Source: Bianquea renquensis (lineage in GTDB: Bacteria > Bacillota > Clostridia > Lachnospirales > Bianqueaceae). Taken from it: a DNA stretch of 22,012 bases. This document shows positions 13,688 through 22,012 of this stretch, in pieces. Numbering within the stretch: the first letter of the stretch is position 1; each line of letters opens with the position of its first letter. Below the pieces are notes generated by a model. It was not told the DNA's origin and did not search any database. It was given only the letters and a program-made list of their open reading frames with translations. The stretch is taken from the NCBI RefSeq assembly GCF_014384895.1, contig NZ_JACRSQ010000043.1, forward strand, positions 1 to 22,012, written 5' to 3'. The translations under genes were made by a program, and so were the position numbers.

Positions 13688-16600
13688 ATGAACAGTAAGA
13701 AACAGGGAAACCGTCTGCTGGCGCTGCTGCTCAGCTTTTGCATGCTGCTGACAATGGTTCCCGTTACGGCGTTTGCGGCCGGCACAAATGGAACCGCACG
13801 GGCAGAAGACGAGTGTGACGTTCTGATGTTCAGCACCTATTTGTCGCATGTTCCGCGGGATAACAGATATGTAAAGGCGGCCCGGGAAAACATCCCGAAG
13901 GTGTTTGCGGAAAAGGGCTATAAAGTCAAGACCAAGATTGATTTGAATTCTCAGGAGCAGCACCTGACAGAGGAGGATATGAAAGGAATCAGCCTTTTGA
14001 TCCTGTTCTTCCCCTATGTGAGCTTCAATGACAAGGACATCGCCCTGATGCGGGAGTTTTTGCAGGGCGGCGGCCGAATCGTCATGATCGGGGAACACGG
14101 GAGATTTAGTCCAACAGAAAATGCAGTGCTGACGCAGGCGGCGGAAAAGCTGGGCGGCAGCTTTACGATCAGCACCCGGGCCGTGGGCAAAGGATATGAG
14201 ATCAAGGTAGGTTCGGCGGATATGCCTGAAACCGCTCTGACAGGCGGAGTAGAATCCTCGCTTTACTGCAACTATGTCGCCCCTATCAGCTATACCGGAA
14301 GCGTGCAGCCGGTGCTTTCCTATGATGGGGACGTGTGGGCTGTGGATCAGGCGGTGGAAAATGGCAGAATTTTTGCCATCTCGGACATCGACTGCTTTGA
14401 TCCATTGTTCGAAAACAACGGGTTATTCAAAAACAACGCGCAGCTGACAGCTGACACAAAAAAATGGATTTTAAACTGGCTGCTTGACGCGAGAGACAAC
14501 CAGAGTATGGTTGTTGACAATAAGGACCCCAACCTGGGCTTTGGCGGCAGCCCCATAGTCAGCGTGGATGTGGGAGCAGATAACCATATCTCGATTGCGG
14601 GAGACTATTCCTTTACCGTTACCTATACCGGTTCTAATGAATCTCCCAACGGCATCATAGACGCCGACACGGTCGGCACGGACGACGTGGTGGTGAAGGA
14701 TGCAGACGGAATAGAGCTGCTCATCAATCACGTGGAAATTATTTCCGGAGAAGGGACCAAAAGCCTGACGGTTCGCTATACAGTGGAGGCCCAGCAGACA
14801 GGTTTCTTTACACCGGGGGATTATACCATTGCTGTCGCCAACGCCAGTGTGGCAGACAGAGCGGGCAAGCAGGTGGGCGGAAAAACAGTGGCGTCCTTTA
14901 CAGTTATCGATCTGCCTGTGGAAATTACCGGGCCGAGAAATATTTCTATCCCTCTTGGCGGCAGCGCCAGCCTTTCTGTCTCTGCCAATGTAGAGGGCAG
15001 CGCGGCGGAAGAATTTGGCCCGTTTACCTATTCGTATCAATGGTATCGGAAAATCGGCACCAGCTATGAAGCGATTAACGGGGCGACCGGGGCTTCTTAT
15101 TCTCTGCCGAAACGTGTGACCGGCAACTCCGGACAATATACATACCGGTGCGAATGCAGAGTTACGACAAAAGACGGTTCTAGCATCCTAGTCAATTCCA
15201 GGGACGCGGTGGTCACTGTGCAAAGGGGCATTTCCATCGGCTCGCCTACGGCCACGGAACAGAACGGATCCACCACCTATTCTCTGACCGCAGAACTGCT
15301 GGACGCGGGCAGCGAAACCATTGTAGAGACTGGCTTTGTCTGGGGAATAATGGGCAGTCCAACCCTTTCCCTCAACAACGGCCAGGCAAAAACCAACTCG
15401 CCGGCAACTGCGGCGGGGAATGAGATTTCCGTAACAGCGGCTACTCTGGCGGCCGGGGTTTCCTACTATGCCAGAGCTTACGCAAAAACCGCCAGCGGCA
15501 GCGTGGTTTACAGTGCTGCACGGAGTTTCGGCAGCACCGGGACACTGGGAACTTTTTCTGTAGCGAATAACGGCGACAATACATTCACTGTAACCCTTTC
15601 CGGCGGCAAGGGAGAACAGATGGTATTTTACCGCACGGTAAACGGTTCCGCTGTAGGTGGCACCCACTTTGAGCACAAATCAGGCGTGCTGGTATTTAAA
15701 GAGGGAGAGACGCAAAAGACCATTGCGGTGACGGAAAATAACCCTAATTCGACGTACAACGGCAACGCGGCAACGGGCTACTCCAATGCTGCCCGCACGT
15801 ATTCCCTGGAGCTTTACCGCACCATGGGCGGCGCGTCTGTTTCGGAGAGTGAATCCTCTGCTGTCAGAACCTTACCAAGCTATCAAACGGTCAACCGGGC
15901 AATTTTCGGCAACTTTGAAATTCAGGAATCCTCTTTTTACCATGCGCACGGAGATTATGATGACGATGACAGGGGCTGGACCAGTGGGGGACGGACTGGC
16001 AGCGATATACATAAGGCAGAGGATAAATATTATAGTATTGCGTCTCTAACCACGCCGGAATACTGGAGGGCTCTTAATACCGCTGAGGTGCAGTTTCGCA
16101 TGACATTTGAAGCCATGGAAGAGAGTGACGGCTATCAGCATATTCAGATCGCTTCAGGGATGCGCCTGGATTTCCGGTATTATCCGTATGACGGCGACTG
16201 GAAAACAGAAAACAATAACATTCCCAGTGACAACGGTACCGCTCTTTACCAGGTGATCTTTGAACACGGCGGCAGCGGCAAGAATGCAAACTGGGCGAGC
16301 TATTCCCTGCCGAACGCCGACGGCACAAATCCGTCTAAGAGTAACTGGCGCGAAACCTGGCTGAACGGCGGCGGAACGGTGGGACAGAGCTATGTCGTCC
16401 TTCCCTTGGACTCAGACTGGGTGACCGTGGGCTGGGGCGCCAGCGGAAGCGGCAGCGATAAGTGGAGAACGCAAAACGAATTATTTAAGTTCCGGGTGGG
16501 TGATACCCAGGAGCCCCGGCTGCTCGCCGTTGCGCCCATGGCACAGACTGCTTACGCCTCGGGGGAAACCATCACCGTCGCCCTGATTTTTGACGAAATT

Positions 16601-19600
16601 GTGGACGGGCAGAATTCTGCGTTAGAGAATGTGTCCATCGAGACTAATTTGACCGGTACATTGCGCTATACTGGCGGGGCGGATACCAACGTGCTCTATT
16701 TTACGGGAAAAGTAACCTCTGCATTTGATGGGGGCGAAATTCAAGTTACAAAGATTAACGGAACCGATTGCATTAAAGATATGGCGGGGGATACCGACAG
16801 CACTGCGACGCCTGCAGATTCCGGCGGAACAACGCAGATCAACCTGTCAGGTTCCTCTGCGCCCACAGTAACCATTCGTAATCAGTCCATTGCCGACAGC
16901 ACAGCCTCTGCCACGGTGACTGCCAAAAACGCCACCGTGCTGAAATACTGCTGGACAAATTCCGCTGCCATGCCTGCGGCAGGCTGGATGACTGCTGATA
17001 AGAATACGGACGTTGCGCTTACCAACCCGGTCACGGAAGCGGGAAAGTATTATCTGCATGTTATGGCCATTAAGACGAGCACAGGCGACGCGGCTTACAG
17101 CAGTGCAACCTTTACAGTAGAAGATAAAAATCTTATCTATCTGACCGCCTCTGCGGATAACAGCCAGTGGGCCCAAAGCCGCAGTATTTTGCTGGAAACC
17201 AGCGGGGATGGAACCCTCACAGTGAGAAAGCCTGACAGTACGACGGAACCCATAGAATCCGGCGCCTCGGTTTACACCGCCCTGGAAAACGGAAGCTATC
17301 AGTTTACCTTTGCCAGCGGCGGGGAAACTGTCATAAAGACAGTTGAGGTGGAAAGAATAGACCGAACAAGCCCCTCCGTGAGCTTCAGCGAATTGCCCTC
17401 CGGCTGGCAGGCTGTGTTTCCTGCTTTCACCGTCAGCGGAAATGACGGCGCCGGCACAAACGACAGCGGGATTGTGAGCTTAAAGTATAAGCTGGTGACG
17501 GAGAGGGGAGAATATCCCAACGCCGGGCTTACGGATGTTACTGTTTCTGGCGGTTCTGTCAGCAACTGGAACATAAACGGCGCCGGCGCTGTAGATGGAA
17601 TCAATTATATTTATTATGTGGCAGAGGACGGAGCCGGCAACATGACCCAGGGCTACAGCAGCGCCATCAAGCTGGACACAACGGTTCCTGGGATTACAGT
17701 GGGCGCCTCGGTTTCTGAGGGGTCGGCGGCCATGTTTGATGTGGAAGCGGCCTTTGGCGTGTCCGGCGGCACGATTACCTTTACCAAACAGGGCGGCGAT
17801 ATCCAGTGGCCGGTTTCCGGAACTGCCGAAGGCGACGGAAAGGGCGGGTATACGTTTACCGCTACTCCCGGCGTAAGCGAAGAAGGGACCTATGTGTTTA
17901 CCGTTACCACCGGAGCCGGAAAAACCACCCAAGTTGCCGCTCCAGCCATCTGCCGGGTAACACTGTACGCAGGAGAAGGCAGCTTTGACCCGATGGACGA
18001 TTGGGAGAATACATCAACCTGGCTTGTGGTATCCGGCGGAGAGGTTACGCCGCCGACAGTGGAAAATCAGCAGGCTCCCAAACGGAAGGGCTATACCTTA
18101 AAGGGCTGGTATACGAACACCGACCTTGACCAGGAATATGATTCCGGCCAACCGGTTACCGGCGATATATCCCTTTATGCCGGCTGGGATTTGAATACTT
18201 ACATGATTGCGTATCAGTTGAACGGCGGCGCCCTTATGTCCGGCGTCAGCAATCCAACCTCCTATACGGTGGAAAGCGAGAACATTACGCTGCAGAATCC
18301 AGAAAAAGCGGGCAATATTTTCCTGGGCTGGAGCGGTACAGGTCTGGAAGAAAATACCAAGACGGTTATCATTCCCAAAGGAAGCGTAGGCAACAGGGAA
18401 TACACGGTGAACTGGGCGGAGGTTGCGGTTACCATGGACGGATGGACCTATGGCGATGCGCCGAATGAGCCGGTTCTAGGCAAAGACAGCAATCCAGGCG
18501 GCGGAGAGGTAACCTATACCTATTACACCGACAGCGGCTGTACGACAAAAACGACGGCGGCTAATGGCGCTGCTGTAGAAGGAGGAACGCCCTCTTATGC
18601 CGGCACCTACTATGTGAAGGCAGAAGTGGCCGCCTCAGGCGGTTATAACGCCGCCAGCGGAACCGATTCTTTCACCATCGAGAAAAAAGAGATTGGAATT
18701 GAATGGGGAACGCCGGACCTTACTTATACCGGAAAAGAGCAGGCCCCCACTGCCACCGCCACAGGCCTGGTGAACGGCGACGAGTGTACCATTGCGGTTA
18801 CGGGAGCTCAAAAGGACGCTAACGCAAAGAATACTTCCAATAGCTATACCGCGGCAGCGTCGAGTGTGAGCAACGAAAGTTATAAGCTGCCGGCAACCGG
18901 ACTCACCCGGGAATTCACCATCAGTCCGGCCGGGCTTACGATTCAGTGGACCAATACGAAGTTGATCTATAACGGCTCGGCGCAGAAGCCGACGGCGACT
19001 CCTATCGGCGCGGTGAACGGGGAAACAGTGACTGTCTCTGTCTCTGGAGAGGAGACAGACGCAAACAAAAGCGGGGAAACCTATACCGCCAGAGCATCTA
19101 TTGCAGATAAAAACTATGTGATTAAAAGCGGGGAAACGACAGAATTTGAAATTATCTATCTTTCGGTGGCTGAGGGGGCGTATACTCTCTCAGGCATCGA
19201 AGGGGACAATGGCTGGTACATCAGCGATGTAACGGTAAATCCATCGGACGGATATACCATCGCAGAAAATATGAGCGGTCCTTATGGCTCAAACCTCATG
19301 CTGCCGGAAAGTACCGGGCAGGATTACATGATCTATCTGAAAAACGAAAAGGGCCAGATGACCGGCGGTATTGCGGTGGGAGAAATCAAAATTGATAAGG
19401 AGGATCCCGGAATCACTGTTTTCGGCAACACGACCGACTATCTGCAAAGCGATACGGCGATAATCACAGCGGAGGACAGCACTTCCGGCGTGGCTAAGGT
19501 GGAGGTGCAGAAGGATACCGGCGAGTTTGTGGATATTACCGATTCCTATAAAGACGGCTATGCCGTAGTTGCAAACGGGAAGTATACCTTCCGCGTTACC

Positions 19601-21406
19601 GATAATGCAGGGCGTACAGCGGAAAAATCGCTTGTCTATAGCGGGGTCGATACAGTCATGCCGGTGGTTGCTATCACTGCGACTACGGATGGTGGGGATG
19701 TCTACACGGACGGAAGCTGGACGAACCAGAATGTGACCCTAACGCTTCAGAACATAGCGGGGAATCTGGGAACGACGAAATTCCAATACAAAGTGGACGG
19801 TGGCCAATGGATGGAGTATGCTGTTCCAATCCTCGTTTCCGCTGATACGGGTGCGGAGGGTATAACCTATACCTTCCACGCCACCAGCGCCAGTGGCGTG
19901 GAAAGCGAGGAAAAATCCATTACCGTCAAACGGGATACTGTTGTGCCAGACGGAGATATTGTCGTTAAAGAAAATAGCATCAAGCAATTCTTGAACAATA
20001 TCACTTTCGGCTTGCTCTTTAATGAAACGGTAGACGTGACGATTACTGGGATAGATGATCTCAGCGGAGTAAAAAGCATACAATACTACCGCACTAATGA
20101 AATCCTGACAGAGGAACAGGTTAAAGTACTGACCGATTGGAAGGATTACAAGAAGAGTGTCAGCGAAACTGCTGCGGATGCGGAACAGTTTATCTACTAT
20201 GTCAAGGTGGCCGATCATGCAGGTAATATGATCTGCTTTGCTTCCAATGGCGTAACCTTCGACCTGACAAAGCCCCTGATCGATGGGATTGTAGATGGCG
20301 GAACGTATTACACCACGCAAAAGCCTGTTGTAACGGATGTCAATTTGGATTCCACCACGCTGAACGGACAACCGGTGGTTGGAGAATTTATACTGACGGG
20401 CAATATGGACATGATCTATACCATTGTGGCTGTGGATCTGGCAGGCAATGAAACGGTGGTCACGGTGATGATGAAGCCGATTGCCAGTCTGGCAGACCCT
20501 CTTGACGGCCTGATCGTGGATAATGTATCCTCAAACGACAAAGAAGTTATAGAAGAAGTGCTGGATAAAGTCAACGCAGTGGAAACGGAGAACGCGACGG
20601 ATCAGGAAAAAGATGCTTTGCAGAAGATCCGAGACGATTGCACCGTATTGTTGGACAAAATCAATGATACAGATGAGAAAATTGCCGATGTGATCGAAGG
20701 TGTGAACAGCTACGACGAAGATACGGTTAACTCCGCGGACAAAGCCGACATCGAACAGTTGATGGAGGATGCTGAAACGCTTCTTCAGATCGATAATGTG
20801 ACAGAAAATGAAAAGGCCATTCTGATCGACATAATAGAAGCGGGACATAATCTGCTCGACCGAATTGATGAAGCGGCTCAAGCGGTGAATAGAGACGCTG
20901 TACAGTCCTCAGATCAAGTTATACAGGATACGGTTACACTGGAGGATAAAGAGCGGCTAACGGAGGCGCTGGAGGATTTGAAATCTGCGCTGGAAAACTT
21001 TGGCGGAAATTATACCGAAATCGAAGCGGCAGAAATACAGGAGGACATCGAGCGGATTCAAGATGCCCTTCAGACCATTCAAAATGTGGAGAATGCCGCT
21101 GAAAAAATCGAAGCATTGCCTAACCCGGATTTTATTGCAATTTCTGATGAAGCAGCAATCAGCGATGCGCAAAAAGCATATGATAGGCTGACGGAACATG
21201 AAAAGAGCTTAGTTGGAGCAGAGTGGAAAGATACGCTCGACAAAGCCCGGAAGGCTCTTGAACAAGCGAAGAGAGAAGCAGAGGAAACCGGCACGCCACA
21301 GACGGGAGATAACAGGAATCTGTGGCTGTGGACTGCTTTGCTGTTTTTCTCCGGCGGTACGGCGCTGGCACTGCAAACCAAACGTAAGAAGCAAGGAAGA
21401 TTATAA
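13688..21406 (+). CDS. Giant sortase-anchored multidomain surface protein
   Basis: A secreted, wall-linked protein of 2572 aa. The signal peptide is residues 1-30 (KK..R, hydrophobic core, cut after AFA). Next come an amidotransferase-like alpha/beta domain (about 37-275, with LQGGGRIVMIGEHGRFSP), an Ig-like domain (411-509, SYQWYRK), an fn3-like domain (515-618), a Calx-beta-like domain (619-730), an unassigned beta domain (737-938) with a DYDDDDRG acidic patch, and further Ig-like domains to about 1400. InlB/Listeria-Bacteroides repeats follow (1424-1578, GYTLKGWYTN), then MBG-like repeats (1580-1823, LTYTGKEQAPTATATG), more Ig-like domains (to about 2270), a helical acidic stalk (2275-2531), and TPQTGD (2536-2541) with a membrane helix and KRKK tail. 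ATG 13688 follows GGCGAGGAG; an upstream GTG at 13637 lacks one. The likely role is adhesion or glycan binding. No sortase gene is in the window. Confidence 0.88.
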   Translation: MNSKKQGNRLLALLLSFCMLLTMVPVTAFAAGTNGTARAEDECDVLMFSTYLSHVPRDNRYVKAARENIPKVFAEKGYKVKTKIDLNSQEQHLTEEDMKGISLLILFFPYVSFNDKDIALMREFLQGGGRIVMIGEHGRFSPTENAVLTQAAEKLGGSFTISTRAVGKGYEIKVGSADMPETALTGGVESSLYCNYVAPISYTGSVQPVLSYDGDVWAVDQAVENGRIFAISDIDCFDPLFENNGLFKNNAQLTADTKKWILNWLLDARDNQSMVVDNKDPNLGFGGSPIVSVDVGADNHISIAGDYSFTVTYTGSNESPNGIIDADTVGTDDVVVKDADGIELLINHVEIISGEGTKSLTVRYTVEAQQTGFFTPGDYTIAVANASVADRAGKQVGGKTVASFTVIDLPVEITGPRNISIPLGGSASLSVSANVEGSAAEEFGPFTYSYQWYRKIGTSYEAINGATGASYSLPKRVTGNSGQYTYRCECRVTTKDGSSILVNSRDAVVTVQRGISIGSPTATEQNGSTTYSLTAELLDAGSETIVETGFVWGIMGSPTLSLNNGQAKTNSPATAAGNEISVTAATLAAGVSYYARAYAKTASGSVVYSAARSFGSTGTLGTFSVANNGDNTFTVTLSGGKGEQMVFYRTVNGSAVGGTHFEHKSGVLVFKEGETQKTIAVTENNPNSTYNGNAATGYSNAARTYSLELYRTMGGASVSESESSAVRTLPSYQTVNRAIFGNFEIQESSFYHAHGDYDDDDRGWTSGGRTGSDIHKAEDKYYSIASLTTPEYWRALNTAEVQFRMTFEAMEESDGYQHIQIASGMRLDFRYYPYDGDWKTENNNIPSDNGTALYQVIFEHGGSGKNANWASYSLPNADGTNPSKSNWRETWLNGGGTVGQSYVVLPLDSDWVTVGWGASGSGSDKWRTQNELFKFRVGDTQEPRLLAVAPMAQTAYASGETITVALIFDEIVDGQNSALENVSIETNLTGTLRYTGGADTNVLYFTGKVTSAFDGGEIQVTKINGTDCIKDMAGDTDSTATPADSGGTTQINLSGSSAPTVTIRNQSIADSTASATVTAKNATVLKYCWTNSAAMPAAGWMTADKNTDVALTNPVTEAGKYYLHVMAIKTSTGDAAYSSATFTVEDKNLIYLTASADNSQWAQSRSILLETSGDGTLTVRKPDSTTEPIESGASVYTALENGSYQFTFASGGETVIKTVEVERIDRTSPSVSFSELPSGWQAVFPAFTVSGNDGAGTNDSGIVSLKYKLVTERGEYPNAGLTDVTVSGGSVSNWNINGAGAVDGINYIYYVAEDGAGNMTQGYSSAIKLDTTVPGITVGASVSEGSAAMFDVEAAFGVSGGTITFTKQGGDIQWPVSGTAEGDGKGGYTFTATPGVSEEGTYVFTVTTGAGKTTQVAAPAICRVTLYAGEGSFDPMDDWENTSTWLVVSGGEVTPPTVENQQAPKRKGYTLKGWYTNTDLDQEYDSGQPVTGDISLYAGWDLNTYMIAYQLNGGALMSGVSNPTSYTVESENITLQNPEKAGNIFLGWSGTGLEENTKTVIIPKGSVGNREYTVNWAEVAVTMDGWTYGDAPNEPVLGKDSNPGGGEVTYTYYTDSGCTTKTTAANGAAVEGGTPSYAGTYYVKAEVAASGGYNAASGTDSFTIEKKEIGIEWGTPDLTYTGKEQAPTATATGLVNGDECTIAVTGAQKDANAKNTSNSYTAAASSVSNESYKLPATGLTREFTISPAGLTIQWTNTKLIYNGSAQKPTATPIGAVNGETVTVSVSGEETDANKSGETYTARASIADKNYVIKSGETTEFEIIYLSVAEGAYTLSGIEGDNGWYISDVTVNPSDGYTIAENMSGPYGSNLMLPESTGQDYMIYLKNEKGQMTGGIAVGEIKIDKEDPGITVFGNTTDYLQSDTAIITAEDSTSGVAKVEVQKDTGEFVDITDSYKDGYAVVANGKYTFRVTDNAGRTAEKSLVYSGVDTVMPVVAITATTDGGDVYTDGSWTNQNVTLTLQNIAGNLGTTKFQYKVDGGQWMEYAVPILVSADTGAEGITYTFHATSASGVESEEKSITVKRDTVVPDGDIVVKENSIKQFLNNITFGLLFNETVDVTITGIDDLSGVKSIQYYRTNEILTEEQVKVLTDWKDYKKSVSETAADAEQFIYYVKVADHAGNMICFASNGVTFDLTKPLIDGIVDGGTYYTTQKPVVTDVNLDSTTLNGQPVVGEFILTGNMDMIYTIVAVDLAGNETVVTVMMKPIASLADPLDGLIVDNVSSNDKEVIEEVLDKVNAVETENATDQEKDALQKIRDDCTVLLDKINDTDEKIADVIEGVNSYDEDTVNSADKADIEQLMEDAETLLQIDNVTENEKAILIDIIEAGHNLLDRIDEAAQAVNRDAVQSSDQVIQDTVTLEDKERLTEALEDLKSALENFGGNYTEIEAAEIQEDIERIQDALQTIQNVENAAEKIEALPNPDFIAISDEAAISDAQKAYDRLTEHEKSLVGAEWKDTLDKARKALEQAKREAEETGTPQTGDNRNLWLWTALLFFSGGTALALQTKRKKQGRL

Positions 21407-21432
21407 GCCACACCGATCGCCTTTGAAGCGCA

Positions 21433-21478
21433 GGTGACAATACAATGGAGATTGAGGTTGCCAACACGCTGGTCCAGC
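21433..21478 (+). pseudogene. 46-bp fragment duplicating part of the GH106-like gene
   Basis: 21433-21478 matches 11994-12039 at 45 of 46 bases (one A for G). It encodes GDNTMEIEVANTLVQ in the same frame as the hydrolase's C-terminal beta-sandwich. A stop lies 6 nt before the match, and the frame ends at a TGA 27 nt after it. It is therefore a scrap, not a gene. It sits 27 bp after the surface-protein stop. Confidence 0.9.
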
Positions 21479-21577
21479 GGCCTTCATTGGCTGTTTGTGT
21501 ATGAGGATGGTATGGAGGTGCCCAGCGAATTCGAGCGAAGGCATAGTGGGGATTGGGGAAGATTTTCTTCGGCTGCC

Positions 21578-21614
21578 ATAAAACCCGTGCGATTTCCGCA
21601 CGGGTTTTATTTTG
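21578..21614. terminator. Strong terminator after the surface-protein gene
   Basis: ATAAAACCCGTGCG (21578-21591) pairs perfectly with CGCACGGGTTTTAT (21597-21610) around a 5-nt loop and is followed by TTTT on the plus strand. It lies 171 bp past the surface-protein stop. The stretch 21479-21577 has short open frames but no recognisable gene. Confidence 0.85.
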
Positions 21615-21630
21615 CGCCGCCTTTGAACTG

Positions 21631-21732
21631 TTATTCTACATCTTGGATGGCACGAATAACAGCGCGTTTGACAATCCAATTTTTTAGGGATTGATAGGCA
21701 AGAAGCTGTTCTGCCAGATCCCGGTCGATCAC
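21631..21732 (-). pseudogene. C-terminal scrap of an unidentified protein
   Basis: The minus strand reads VIDRDLAEQLLAYQSLKNW, then IVKRAVIRAIQDVE and TAA, with no ribosome site and no room for a start upstream. The composition looks like genuine helical protein. The family is not recognised. It abuts the ABC-transporter relic, overlapping its stop codon by a few bases in another frame, as expected of fused gene scraps. Confidence 0.4.
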
Positions 21733-21896
21733 GTATTGCTATCCTCTATTAAATACCAGCCCGCCAGCAAATTATACATCTCTGCATATTTCCCTCTTTT
21801 TTTATCAGCTCGTCATGGGTACCGGTTTCCATAATCCTGCCCTGATCCATCACAAGGATTCGATCGGCAATCTTAGCCGACCCAATACGATGGGTA
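21729..21896 (-). pseudogene. ABC-transporter ATPase, C-terminal relic with frameshift
   Basis: The minus strand encodes THRIGSAKIADRILVMDQGR, then IMETGTHDELIKK. This is the H-loop (H of THR) and following region of an ABC exporter nucleotide-binding domain. After a run of seven A (21797-21803) the homology continues one base out of frame as RGKYAEMYNLLAGWYLIEDS to a stop, the usual C-terminus of exporters ending EMY..Q..WY. A one-base deletion in the A-run explains this. The Walker A, signature and Walker B parts are missing: the sequence before THR is unrelated. It is therefore truncated and frameshifted. Confidence 0.8.
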
Positions 21897-21933
21897 CGTT
21901 TGTCAATGATGTGAGACCGAAAAAGCGAAGGAG

Positions 21934-22011
21934 TTTGGAAGAGATATCGAGTTTGTTGACGAAGGGAGGGCGAAGCCCGACCGGAGTCAACAAACTCGGG
22001 AGGACTCCAAA
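21934..22011. repeat. Large hairpin / inverted repeat at the right edge
   Basis: CGAGTTTGTTGAC (21948-21960) pairs perfectly with GTCAACAAACTCG (21986-21998). An outer TTTGGA (21934-21939) pairs with TCCAAA (22006-22011), and the loop holds a small GGGC-GAA-GCCC stem at 21968-21978. No U-run follows before the window ends. It could be an element end, a REP-like unit or part of a structured RNA. Confidence 0.7.
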
Positions 22012-22012
22012 T

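Noticed and set aside
13688..21406. Diversity-generating retroelement target protein
   Set aside because: No template repeat, variable repeat with adenine-directed differences, or reverse transcriptase is visible in the window; the C-terminus is a helical stalk and sorting signal, not a C-type lectin.
21434..21694. 86-codon plus-strand open frame after the surface protein
   Set aside because: It begins inside the duplicated hydrolase scrap in another frame, runs straight through a perfect terminator stem and lacks a ribosome site.

Overview
The window looks like a chromosomal segment of a gut Gram-positive in the Firmicutes, most likely Clostridia of the Oscillospiraceae/Ruminococcaceae type. 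The evidence is a lipoteichoic-acid synthase-like gene, a sortase-anchored giant surface protein with a PQTGD signal, strong GGAGG-type ribosome sites, sigma-A-like promoters, a conjugative-element relic of the cysteine-rich VLP family and the 3' end of a bacterial group II intron. No taxonomic marker gene is present, so this placement is inference.

Layout. 1-118: 3' end (domains V and VI) of a group II intron whose body lies to the left. About 191-2122: a minisatellite of some 18 GC-rich units of about 107 bp. The unit length is not divisible by 3, and the units are mosaics of a few recurring sequence variants. 2218-2367: a decayed cysteine-rich VLP gene. 2408-4940: a promoter and structured leader, then an operon of FabV-type enoyl reductase, YbaK-type aminoacyl-tRNA deacylase and a TVP38/DedA-type membrane protein. 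Two minus-strand envelope genes follow: an N-acetylmuramoyl-L-alanine amidase (4942-5700) and an LtaS-type sulfatase (5962-7803). 8006-12128 (+): HAD phosphatase, SAM methyltransferase and a large GH106-like putative glycoside hydrolase with its own promoter. 12200-13435 (-): GH29 alpha-L-fucosidase, separated from the hydrolase by a bidirectional terminator. 13688-21406 (+): a 2572-residue sortase-anchored surface protein. 21407-22012: a scrap yard with a 46-bp copy of the GH106-like gene, a strong terminator, a C-terminal gene scrap, a frameshifted ABC-transporter tail and a large hairpin at the right edge.

How the genes may work together. The amidase and LtaS-like protein act on the envelope. 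The two cytoplasmic glycosidases, convergent and each with its own promoter, suggest use of deoxy-sugar glycans (fucose, possibly rhamnose) and may have arrived as a catabolic cassette. The surface protein would bind host or matrix polymers. Both ends of the window are rich in mobile-element debris (intron, VLP relic, minisatellite, gene scraps, hairpin), so the ordinary genes between them probably sit in a rearranging region. No complete defence, CRISPR, retron or prophage system is visible. The least explained items are the 107-bp minisatellite, the duplicated hydrolase scrap and the surface protein's N-terminal amidotransferase-like domain.
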